Below are positions 9,051 to 18,000 of a stretch of 64,000 nt of DNA, piece after piece; position 1 is the stretch's first letter, and the number at the start of each line of letters is the position of its first letter. The notes under the pieces are model-generated. The model had not been told where the DNA came from. It saw only the letters and a program-made list of their open reading frames with translations, and did not search any database. The translations under genes were made by a program, and so were the position numbers. Source of the stretch: Bradyrhizobium sp. ORS 278 (lineage in GTDB: Bacteria > Pseudomonadota > Alphaproteobacteria > Rhizobiales > Xanthobacteraceae); the NCBI RefSeq assembly GCF_000026145.1, contig NC_009445.1:2232001-2296000 (forward strand). The letters run 5' to 3'.

Positions 9051-10139
9051 TCACTCTGCTCCGGAGGTCGCAAACAGCGACCGGAAATCGAGGTCGTACC
9101 CGAAGGCGCGGGGGCCCACGAACTCCAGGCCGCGCGGGCTGGTCAGCACGGCGGGCGCGGGCAGGGCGATCACCGTCACGCGCTGGCCATAGCGCACGGT
9201 CTCGGTGCCGATGCCATGGCCGTTGACGCTGTCGAGCACGCAGATCAGGTCCGGCGACATCGCGATCGCCTCGTCGCCTCTCCAGGCCACGATCCACTCG
9301 TTCTGGAACGACAGCTTGAGCTGCGTGCCGCGGTCCTCGTCGCTGCCCTCGATGACGGCGCTGCCGCGGAGGAAGCCCTCGGTGGTGCGGCGTTCGACGT
9401 CGACGACCTTGCCGGTGAACAGCCGCTGGCCGCCCTCACAGGCGAGGATCGCCGCGATCGGGTCCTGGTGGTTCTTGTTGGCGGCGTTCACAGCGCGTCC
9501 GATCGCAATCGCCTTGGTGGTGGTGAAATGAATGCCCCAGTCCTTGACCTCGCGCCCGGTCCGCGGCGCCTTGCTGGTCGAGGCGATCGAGCCCATCTCG
9601 ACGCAGATCTTGCGGCTGGCGCGCTCCATCCACTTCCACGAGGGGACCTTGGTGACGACGGCCTCGATGCCGCGCGGATCATACAGGGTGCAGGGATACG
9701 GCTTGAGATCGCCGATGGCGACCGACGTCATCTGCGCCTCCGGAAAGGCGCGGCCCATGCAGTCGGCATCGACGACGGGAATGTTAAGATGCGCCGCCGC
9801 CATCAGCGCCTGCATGCCATTGCCGCCGCCGATCTCGACCGACATGACCGCGCGGAAGGTGATGCCGTTGATCTCTTCCTGCATCCGCACCGCGCGCGCG
9901 ATGCTGCGGCTATCGGCCAGGCGCTCCTGGCCGACCAGCGGCGCGCCCATGTTCGAGACGACAGCCACCCAGTCGTGGTCTGCGAGATCGAGCGGCGACA
10001 TCATCTGCAGGCGATGGCCCTCGGCATACAGCCGGCGCAGATTGAGCAGGCCGAGATAAGGGCTGCCACCACCGCCGGTGCCGAGGATCCAGGCGCCGAC
10101 CGCGAGCGCCTCGATGTCGTCGAGGCTGATCGTCGTCAT
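9051..10139 (-). CDS. DUF917 domain-containing protein (S-methyl-thiohydantoin desulfurase-like)
   Basis: About 362 residues. The N-terminal DIEALAVGAWILGTGGGGSPYLG and the downstream VEIGGGNG and DADCMGRAFPE segments are the hallmark of DUF917, now linked by one characterised member to S-methyl-thiohydantoin breakdown. Such proteins normally sit beside HyuA-type hydantoinases, as here. The chosen ATG starts MTTISLDDIEAL; a GTG six codons upstream is possible. It is translated before the hydantoinase, with no gap. Function in this organism is inferred only from family and neighbours. Confidence 0.8.
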   Translation of the reverse strand: MTTISLDDIEALAVGAWILGTGGGGSPYLGLLNLRRLYAEGHRLQMMSPLDLADHDWVAVVSNMGAPLVGQERLADSRSIARAVRMQEEINGITFRAVMSVEIGGGNGMQALMAAAHLNIPVVDADCMGRAFPEAQMTSVAIGDLKPYPCTLYDPRGIEAVVTKVPSWKWMERASRKICVEMGSIASTSKAPRTGREVKDWGIHFTTTKAIAIGRAVNAANKNHQDPIAAILACEGGQRLFTGKVVDVERRTTEGFLRGSAVIEGSDEDRGTQLKLSFQNEWIVAWRGDEAIAMSPDLICVLDSVNGHGIGTETVRYGQRVTVIALPAPAVLTSPRGLEFVGPRAFGYDLDFRSLFATSGAE

Positions 10140-10223
10140 GTCGTCTGTGCTCACCGTCGCGCTCCGCCACCGGTGAGTTGCGCGCAAGGTCGCTGCGGGA
10201 AGGAAACAACAAGCTTCAAAACA

Positions 10224-11312
10224 TCAATCCTCGAGTATGACGAGATCGGCCGGACGCCAGCCCAGCGTGACCGCCTGGCCGGGTGCATGGAGCGGTCCGG
10301 CCCCGGAATTCGGCTGCTGCGCCAGTACGCGCTGGCCGCCCTCGAGCACGATGCGATAGAGCACGGCGCCGCCCAGAAAGTTCGTGCTCTCGACCGTGCC
10401 ACTCGCCGACATCCCGATGCTCCGGGCATCGGACGGTGCGGCCGCGGACACCGTGATTTTTTCGGGCCGCAGCGCAACCGAGATCGCCTCGCCGTCGGCG
10501 CTCGCGACCATGCGCGGCAGCGTCAGCACCATGCCATTGCCGACAGCGATGCCACAGCCATGATCCATCGCCACGCGCTGGCCGCGGAAGATGTTGGTGT
10601 CGCCGATGAAGTCCGCGACGAAGCGCGTACGCGGCTGCTCGTAGATTTGCACCGGCGTGCCGATCTGCTCGACGCGGCCGGCATTCATGACCGCGATGCG
10701 GTCGGACATCGCCAGCGCCTCCTCCTGGTCGTGGGTCACGAAGACGAGGGTCACGCCGAGGTTCTTCTGCAGCTGCTTCAGCTCGAACTGCATCTGCTGG
10801 CGCAGCTTCTTGTCGAGCGCGCCGAGCGGCTCGTCGCACAGCAGGACCCGCGGCGAGATGACGATGGCGCGGGCGAGCGCAACGCGCTGTTGCTGGCCGC
10901 CAGAGAGCTGCGCCGGCCGGCGATTATCCATGCCCGACAATTCGACCATCGCCAGCGCCGCCTTCACCTTGGCGGCAATGGTGGCCTTGTCGACTTTGCG
11001 CATGCGCAGGCCGAAGGCGACGTTCTCGGCCACTGTCCGGTGCGGAAACAGCGCGTAGTTCTGGAACACCATCGCCATGTCGCGCCTGTGCGCGGGCACA
11101 TGGGTGATGTCGGCGCCGTCGAGACGGATCTCGCCGGTGCTCGGGCTGTCGAAGCCCGCGATCATGCGCAATGTCGTGGTCTTGCCGCAGCCGGACGGGC
11201 CGAGCAGCGAAAAGAATTCGCCGGGCCTGATGTCCATCGCCACCGCATCGACGGCGCGCACGCCGCCGTCATAGATCTTGCTGACCCCGGCAATCTCGAT
11301 CGCAGCGCTCAT
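10224..11312 (-). CDS. potA: Spermidine/putrescine-type ABC transporter ATP-binding protein
   Basis: About 362 residues. Walker A GPSGCGKTT at 38-46, Q-loop FQNYALFP, signature LSGGQQQR at 136-143, Walker B VLLCDEP at 156-162, H-loop THDQEEA, and a C-terminal TOBE region (VALRPEKI, VESTNFLGG). This is the PotA/FbpC/MOI group that energises uptake of polyamines or other small organic solutes. The start overlaps the substrate-binding gene by 4 bp (ATGA). The ligand is not necessarily a polyamine given the hydantoinase neighbours. Confidence 0.88.
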   Translation of the reverse strand: MSAAIEIAGVSKIYDGGVRAVDAVAMDIRPGEFFSLLGPSGCGKTTTLRMIAGFDSPSTGEIRLDGADITHVPAHRRDMAMVFQNYALFPHRTVAENVAFGLRMRKVDKATIAAKVKAALAMVELSGMDNRRPAQLSGGQQQRVALARAIVISPRVLLCDEPLGALDKKLRQQMQFELKQLQKNLGVTLVFVTHDQEEALAMSDRIAVMNAGRVEQIGTPVQIYEQPRTRFVADFIGDTNIFRGQRVAMDHGCGIAVGNGMVLTLPRMVASADGEAISVALRPEKITVSAAAPSDARSIGMSASGTVESTNFLGGAVLYRIVLEGGQRVLAQQPNSGAGPLHAPGQAVTLGWRPADLVILED

Positions 11313-12373
11313 GCACGGAAGATCCGGTTGACCCTGCTGTCGATCTCGTCCTTCTGCGCGTTGTACCACTTCCAGTCGACCTGGATCAGCTTGCCGACCT
11401 TCTCCGGCGTGGTCAGAAGCTTCGCGTCATACTTGGCGTCGAGCTTCACCTTCTTGTTGGCCGGCGAGTACCACACGGTTTCGGCGAGGCGCTTTTGAAC
11501 ATCCGGGCGCAGCATGTAGTTGATGTAGGCGTTGCCGAGTTCCTTCACCTTGCTGCCCGGCGTGATGCTCAGCACCTGCTCGAGCGACAGCACGCCCTCG
11601 CTCGGCGTGACGAAGTCGATCGGCTGGTTCTGCCCGTCATACCGATAGATGCCGGAATCGTGGAGGATGCCGATGCCGGCCTCGCCCGACAGGATCAGCT
11701 TCTCCATCGCGCCGGTGAAATCGACCAGCTTGATCGGCTTCAGCTTCTCCAACGCCGCATAGGCGGCATCGAGATCGGTCTGGCCCTTGCCGTAGAGCGT
11801 GCCGCACATCATCACGAACGCCTGTCCGAGGCTGTTCGCGGGGATGACGTATCCGCCGCGGGCGCCGTTGAACTTGGCGTCCCAATAGTCCTTCCACGAC
11901 GTGACGCTGCCATAGCCCTTGTCGGTGCGCATGCCCAGGCCGATGGCGCTGGTGAAGATGCAGACGCCGACGATCTTGTCGCTGACCGCGTAGGGATAGA
12001 CGTCGGCGATGTTCGGCACCAGCTTGGGGTCGACCTTCGGCTCGACGAGCCCCATCTCGACGGCGGCCCATTGCTCGTTGGAGTTGGTGTGCAGCACGTC
12101 GTAGACCGGCGCGGAGCGCGAGCTCGCCTGCAGCTTCGGCAGGAAGGGCAGCGCGGTGTCGGTCTTGAGCTTGCACTTGAACTCGCTCTCGAAGGCCAGG
12201 CCGATCTCGGCCTTCATCACCTCGCCCCATTTGCCGCCCCAGCCGGTGACGTTCAGCACCGGCTCCTCGGCGCGCGCGACATAAGGCGCCGCGACGAAGC
12301 CGGCGCCGAGCGAAGCTGCCGCGGTCAGCAGGCGGCGGCGGCTGAGGGGGAAGCGACGCGATGAGGCGGTCAT
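11309..12373 (-). CDS. ABC transporter substrate-binding protein, PotD-like
   Basis: 354 residues. The N-terminus carries SRRRLLTAAASLGAGFVAAPYVARA, a Tat-like export signal with cleavage near ARA-EE. The mature part (LNVTGWGGKWGEVMKAEIGLAFES...) is a type 2 periplasmic binding protein of the spermidine/putrescine group. It follows the permeases and precedes the ATPase, completing one importer. The ligand is unknown; a hydantoin-like or other N-containing compound is suggested by the operon. Confidence 0.85.
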   Translation of the reverse strand: MTASSRRFPLSRRRLLTAAASLGAGFVAAPYVARAEEPVLNVTGWGGKWGEVMKAEIGLAFESEFKCKLKTDTALPFLPKLQASSRSAPVYDVLHTNSNEQWAAVEMGLVEPKVDPKLVPNIADVYPYAVSDKIVGVCIFTSAIGLGMRTDKGYGSVTSWKDYWDAKFNGARGGYVIPANSLGQAFVMMCGTLYGKGQTDLDAAYAALEKLKPIKLVDFTGAMEKLILSGEAGIGILHDSGIYRYDGQNQPIDFVTPSEGVLSLEQVLSITPGSKVKELGNAYINYMLRPDVQKRLAETVWYSPANKKVKLDAKYDAKLLTTPEKVGKLIQVDWKWYNAQKDEIDSRVNRIFRA

Positions 12374-12387
12374 ATCCGGGAGCTCCC

Positions 12388-13278
12388 TTACAGTTTGACG
12401 GTGGACCGCAGGCCAACGGTGCGGTCGAGCGCGATGACGACGATGAAGGCGAGGAGGATCGAAATGACGGAGGCGGCGCCGATGGTGCCGTCGAGATCGA
12501 ATTTGAGATAGTTGAACAGCGTGATCGGCAGGGTCTCGCTGCCCGGAGCGACCAGGAACAGCGACACCGGAAACTGGTCGAACGAGACGATGAAGGCGAA
12601 GATCGCGCCCGCCATCACGCCCGGCTTCACCAGGGGCAGGGTGACTTCGAAGAACGTCCGCGCCGGGCTCGCGCCGAGATTCTGGGCGGCTTCCTCCAGC
12701 CGCACATCGAAGTTATGCAGCACGGCAAGCGTGGTACGAACAACATAGGGGATCGTCACCAGCGTGTGACCCGCCACCAGCCCCCACAACGGCCGGCCGA
12801 TGTCGACCAGGACGTAGGACTGGAACAGCGCCAGGCCGGTGAGGATCGCCGGCAGCATCAAGGGCGAGAGCACGGTCGCCACGATCAGCCGCGAGCCCGG
12901 CAGGTTGCCGCGGGCGATGGCGAGCGCCGCCGACGCGCCGAGCACGGTGGATGCGACTGTCGTCATCGCCGCGATCTCGAGGCTGAACAACAGCGCATGC
13001 ATGAAGTCGCGCGAGGCGAAGAACTTCTCGAACCAGCGCAGCGAGACGCCGACCGGCGGAAACTGGATGAACGGCGTCGGGTTCAGCGCGAACACGATCA
13101 CGATTGCGATTGGCGCGAGCAAGAAGAGAATGATCGCGATGTTTGCTGCGAGATAGAGCTTGCGGCCCCACCGGATCGGCGACTTGCTGCCACGCAACGC
13201 CGGCGAGCCCGTGTGTTCGATCGATGCGGCCAACGGACGCTGCGATCCCTTGGAAAGGCTCGTCATCTGCGCCCTCAT
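12388..13278 (-). CDS. ABC transporter permease, PotC-like
   Basis: About 296 residues with six predicted membrane segments. The first is YLAANIAIILFLLAPIAIVIVFAL. The cytoplasmic EAA loop is EEAAQNLGASPARTFFEVTLPLVKPG. The ATG at 13278 overlaps the upstream permease stop (ATGA); a second ATG lies at 13266. It pairs with the next permease to form the inner-membrane channel. Confidence 0.88.
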   Translation of the reverse strand: MRAQMTSLSKGSQRPLAASIEHTGSPALRGSKSPIRWGRKLYLAANIAIILFLLAPIAIVIVFALNPTPFIQFPPVGVSLRWFEKFFASRDFMHALLFSLEIAAMTTVASTVLGASAALAIARGNLPGSRLIVATVLSPLMLPAILTGLALFQSYVLVDIGRPLWGLVAGHTLVTIPYVVRTTLAVLHNFDVRLEEAAQNLGASPARTFFEVTLPLVKPGVMAGAIFAFIVSFDQFPVSLFLVAPGSETLPITLFNYLKFDLDGTIGAASVISILLAFIVVIALDRTVGLRSTVKL

Positions 13279-14150
13279 CGCAGCTCGCGCTGCCCCGACA
13301 CGAGGCCAAGCACGTGATTGTAGGCGATGACCAGCACGAGCGAAATGACCAGCAGTACCATACCGAGGGCCGCGGCGAAGCCGACGTTGAAATTCGCCGA
13401 GATCTGCTGATAGATCAGAATCGGCAAGGTCATGATCTGGAAGCCGCCGAGCAGGATCGGCGTGACATAGGCGCTGATCGCCAGTGCGAACACCAGGAGC
13501 GAGCCGGCGAGGATGCCGGGCAGGCTCAGCGGCAGCGTCACCTCGACGAACGCGCGCCACGGGCTGGCGCCGAGATTTTCTGCGGCCTGCTCCAGTCGCT
13601 CGTCGATGCGTCCGATCACACCGGTCAAAGTCAGGACCATGAAAGGCACGTAGATGTGGACGAGGCCGACGATGATGCCGGTCTCGTTGTACATCAGCTG
13701 CAGCGGCTTGGTGATGAGTCCGAGCGACGTCAGGATCTGGTTGATGACGCCCTTGTCGGACAAGAGCGTCATCCAGGCGAAGGTACGCACGACGATGCCT
13801 GTCAGCATCGGAGCCAGCACGGCCATCAGCAGCAGCGCATGGCCGGTGCGGCTCTTGATCCGCGCCATCCAATGCGCCAGCGGGTAGCCGACCAACAACG
13901 AAGCCAGCGTGGTCCACAGACCGATCCGGAGCGTAGTCCAGATCACCTCGAGATAATAGCTGTCGGTGCCCATCCGGGCGTAGTGCTTGGTGGTGAACGC
14001 GACGTTCGGCGTGACGACGGGATTTCCCGTCAGCACGCTCATGACAGCCATCAGTCCGATCGGCAGGAAGAAGAACAACGCGAACAGCAGCGCGCTAGGC
14101 AGGATCAACAGCGCAAGTCTGTTGACGCGCGGCGCGCTATTACCTGGCAT
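13275..14150 (-). CDS. ABC transporter permease, PotB-like
   Basis: 291 residues. N-terminal membrane segment LALLILPSALLFALFFFLPIGLMAV and EAA loop LEQAAENLGASPWRAFVEVTLPLSLPG, typical of the PotB/CysW group. It starts one base inside the IclR stop and overlaps the PotC-like gene, so the regulator, both permeases, binding protein and ATPase form one tightly packed transcription unit. Confidence 0.88.
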   Translation of the reverse strand: MPGNSAPRVNRLALLILPSALLFALFFFLPIGLMAVMSVLTGNPVVTPNVAFTTKHYARMGTDSYYLEVIWTTLRIGLWTTLASLLVGYPLAHWMARIKSRTGHALLLMAVLAPMLTGIVVRTFAWMTLLSDKGVINQILTSLGLITKPLQLMYNETGIIVGLVHIYVPFMVLTLTGVIGRIDERLEQAAENLGASPWRAFVEVTLPLSLPGILAGSLLVFALAISAYVTPILLGGFQIMTLPILIYQQISANFNVGFAAALGMVLLVISLVLVIAYNHVLGLVSGQRELR

Positions 14151-14932
14151 CAGGAGGCCAGTCCAGCCAATTGCTCGATGGTCTGTCCCAGCGGATCGCC
14201 GGTCATGCGCCGCAGCTCCGCCGCCATCGCGCCGAGCTCGCGGCGGACATTGGCGCGCTCGATCTCGGTGGTGGCCTGCACTGAATACGACACCGCAATG
14301 CCGATCAGCTCACCGCTCTCGCCGCTGGACAGCGCAAATCCCTGCGAGCCGACGCCCTCGATCGCCTCGTCGGCGGCCTCGGAGATGCCGGTCCGGCGGA
14401 TTTCGTTCAGCCGCGCCATCAGCTCATTGAAGTTCTGCGGCGAGTTGGCGGGCACCTTCGGATAGTTGAGCGGCACGCGGGCGCGGATCTCCTGGTCCGA
14501 CAGGCGGGCCAGCATCGCGCGGCCGTTGGAGGTGACGATCGCCGGCGTGCGCTGGCCCGGCGGGTTGACGACGCGCAGCGGGTTGGAGCCGGGCACGATG
14601 CGCAGCACGACCTGCTGATAGCCGTCGAGCACCGCGATGTAGCCGGTGTGCCCGGTGCGCGCGCAGACGTCGCGCAGCTCGCGCTCGGCAATCGCGAGCA
14701 GGTCGTCATGGGCGCGATGCAGCCGGCCGAGCTCGAAGGTGAGTAGGCCGGGGCGGTAGCGGCGGCTGTGCGGGTCCTGCTCGAGTAGGCCGCAATCGCG
14801 CAGCGAACGGAGCAGGCGGGAGGTCGAGCTCTTCGGCTTGCCGGTCAGGACCTGGACGTCGGCGAAGGAAAGGTCGGGCCGCGTGGTCGAGAAGCAGCGG
14901 AGGATGTCGATAGCGTTGGTCAGAGCGCTCAT
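14150..14932 (-). CDS. IclR family transcriptional regulator
   Basis: 260 residues. The N-terminal winged helix (ALTNAIDILRCFSTTRPDLSFADVQVLTGKPKSSTSRLLRSL) is followed by an IclR effector domain (VLRIVPGSNPLRV, SNGRAMLARLSDQEIRA, GFALSSGESGELIGIAVSYSV). It is the first gene of the leftward transporter/hydantoinase operon, so it probably autoregulates that operon, using the inverted repeat just upstream. The effector is unknown. Confidence 0.85.
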   Translation of the reverse strand: MSALTNAIDILRCFSTTRPDLSFADVQVLTGKPKSSTSRLLRSLRDCGLLEQDPHSRRYRPGLLTFELGRLHRAHDDLLAIAERELRDVCARTGHTGYIAVLDGYQQVVLRIVPGSNPLRVVNPPGQRTPAIVTSNGRAMLARLSDQEIRARVPLNYPKVPANSPQNFNELMARLNEIRRTGISEAADEAIEGVGSQGFALSSGESGELIGIAVSYSVQATTEIERANVRRELGAMAAELRRMTGDPLGQTIEQLAGLAS

Positions 14933-14945
14933 GATGATACCGTTT

Positions 14946-14962
14946 GTTCCATTTTTAGGAAC
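14946..14962. promoter_or_regulatory. Candidate IclR operator
   Basis: Inverted repeat GTTCC-N7-GGAAC inside an AT-rich patch in an otherwise GC-rich sequence, 14 bp upstream of the IclR start codon. IclR-family proteins commonly bind such short palindromes overlapping their own promoter. It lies in the 153-bp gap between the Mo-hydroxylase stop and the regulator. Assignment to this regulator is inference. Confidence 0.45.
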
Positions 14963-15085
14963 CTAGTGCCAAATTCTAGAAGCGACGGGGAGTCTGCCGC
15001 AAGGCGAAATTAGGGGCAGAATGTTGCTCGATTGCGCGTCAGGGTGGTGGTCGTGGCGCCAGCGGAATCCGAAGCATGGTCGCGC

Positions 15086-18000
15086 TCAGTGCGGGATCGT
15101 CGACCGGATGCGACTGACGGCGTCCTCGACGTCGGTCCAGGCCGGCTTGTCCGGCGCGAACTGGCCGCGAAGATAGCTGACGAGCTCGGCGAGCTGCGCG
15201 TCGCTCAGATGATCCTTGAAGGCTGGCATGTAGCCGAGGTCGGACGACGCCGGCTTCATGATGCCATGCAGGATCACCTGGATCAGGTTGTCGGGCGTCG
15301 CGCTGTGCAAATTGCTGTTGAGCGCGAGCGACGGCCGGCTGCCGAACAGCGGCAGACCGCCGACCTCGTGACAGACGGCGCATGCGCCGAGATAGAGTCG
15401 CGCGGCGGGAGACGAGGCTGAGGTGACCTTGGTTCGGGCTTCGAGATCAGAGGCTATCGCCTCCAGCTTCGCCGGCTCGGGCGAGGGCGTCTGGAAGGAG
15501 GCGAGATAGGCCGCCATCGCCCGGATATCGGCGTCGGGAAGCTTGGCGAGATCCTTGACGATCGGCGCCATCGGTCCTGCGGCCACGCCGTGGAAGCGCG
15601 ACTGGCCGGAGCGCAGGTAGGTGAAGAGCTCGTCGTCGGTCCACGGGATCGGCGCTGAAGAGAGCGCGGTGAGCGCGGGCGCTTCCCAGCCATCGGCAAA
15701 GCCGCCGGCGAGATAGGCGTTGCGCTGCTCGGCGCCGAGCGCATTGCGCGGCGAGTGGCAGGCGCTGCAATGGCCGAGACTCTCGATTAGATAAAAGCCG
15801 CGATTCCACTGCTCCGATTGGGTCGGATCGGGCTTGAAGGTTTCAGTGCTATGAAACAGCGCATTCCATCCGGCAACCAGCGGCCGCAAATTGAATGGGA
15901 AGCGCAGCTGATTGTCTGGCGATTGCTGCCGCACGGGCTGCTGCGCCATCAGATAGGCGTACAGCGCCTGCAGATCGGCGTCGCTGGCGCGCGCGAAATG
16001 CGTGTAGGGAAATGCCGGATAGAGCTGCCGGCCGTCACGATGCACGCCCTCGCGCATCGCGCGCTCGAAGGCCGGATAGGACCAGGCGCCGATGCCGGTC
16101 TCGACGTCGGGCGTGATGTTGGTGCTGAAGATCCTCCCGAACGGGGTCTCCAGCGCGCGGCCGCCGGCATTTATCAGGCCGCCATCTGAGGTGTGGCAGA
16201 CGGCACAATTGCCGAGCGCCGCGAGCACCTCGCCGCGTGCGATGGTCGCTGCGGAATAGACCGAGGGATCGGGACGGGTGATCGGTGCGATGGCGCGCCA
16301 CGGCAGCACGGCCATCGCGACGCCGATCGCCGCGGCACAGGCCGCGACCGCGCTGGCCATCACGCCACTGCGTTTGGCGAAAGGCTGCAGCCAAGTGGCC
16401 GCGGGCTTCTCCGGCGCAGGCAGCGGTTGCGGCTTGGCGGGCTCGACCTGTTCGCCGCGCAGGCCTTTCAGGATGCGTTCCGGCGTGAACGGCGGCTCGC
16501 GGAAGCGAACGCCGGTGGCGTCGTAGATCGCGTTGGCGATCGCGGCGGCGCTCGGCACCGACGCGGACTCGCCGACGCCGAGCGGCGGCTGGTCCGGCCG
16601 CGGCAGCATCAGGACGTCGATCTTCGGCACGTCGGGGAAGGTGATGATGGGATAAGCGCCCCATTCCCGTGCCGCCACCTTGCCGCGCGCAAACGGGACC
16701 TCCTCCATCAGCGCCCGGCTGGTCGATTGGATGACGTTGCCTTCGATCTGGTGGCGCACGCCGTCCGGATTGATCATCAGGCCGGAGTCCTGGCCCGCGA
16801 TCACGCGCGTGACGCTGATGTCACCCGTCGTCGTGTTGATGGCGACATCGGCGATCCAAGCCGACCACGCTGCGCCATAGCCGGGGAACTTGCTGTGCAC
16901 GTAGAGCGCGTAGGCAAAGCCGCGGCCGTGCACGACGCCATTTTCCGGCGTCTTCTCCTGCCGCACCGGTCGCGGAGTCCAGCCGGCGCGCTCGGCAACC
17001 GCATTCACGAGGTCACGCGCGCGCTCGTCCTTCAGATAGCGCAGCCGGTACTCGATTGGATCGACCTCAGCCTCGGCGGCGAGTTCGTCGATATAGGATT
17101 CATGCGCAAAGGTGTTGGGCAGCGCCGAGACGCCGCGGATCCAGGAGGCGCGGACGATCGGCGCCATGTCATGCGCCGTCACGCGCATGTGGTCGTAATC
17201 GTAAGGCGGGATCGCGGTGCGGTCGCCCATTTCGAACACGGCGGGCTCCGGCGCGACGCGGCCGGTCAGCAGCAGCGCCAGGGTCGGCGCGCCGTTCGAG
17301 GGATAGCGCGTGGCGAACTCATAGGCCGCGACGGAGCCGTCGGCATCGAGGCCGCCATTGACGTCCATCAGCTGCGCGGTGCCTTTCGGCTCCCACAGAT
17401 GCTCCTGCTCGCGCGTCAACTGCACGCGCACGGGGCGGCCGACCGCGCGCGACAGCAGCAGCGCATCGGCGGTGACGTCGTCGGCGCAATTGCGGCCGTA
17501 GCAACCGGCGGCCTCGAGCCGGATCAGCTCGATCTGGTGCTCGGGGCAGTCGATCAACTTGGCGAGATCGGCACGCAGGATGTGCGGGTTCTGCGTGCCG
17601 GAATAGATCCGGATGTGGCCGTCGCGAACGTCGGCAACGGCACAGGACGGCCCGATCGAGCCGTGCATCTGATAGGGCCAGAGATACGTCCGCCGCATCG
17701 GCTTCGCGGCCCCTGCGATGGCGGCATCGACGTCGCCCTTGTCTAGCAGTCGGCGCGGCTCGGATGGATTGGCACGCAACGCGGTCTCGACATCGTCGAG
17801 ATCGCGCAAGGTCGGCACGGGCTTCCAGCTCACCTGGAGCCGCTCGGCCGCCAGGATCGCCTGCTCCTCGCGCTCGGCGACGACGCCGATAAAGTCGCCG
17901 ATCACGACGACGTCGACCAGGCCGGGCACGTCGCGCACCGACTCCTTGTCGATGCCGATCAGGCTGGTGCCGACGAAGGGACCAGCATCGACGCCGACAT

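Noticed and set aside
7728..11498. 1256-codon open frame on the plus strand across the transporter/hydantoinase operon
   Set aside because: Antisense to four clearly recognisable genes; Arg/His/Asp-rich, no domain. Long shadow frames are expected at this G+C.
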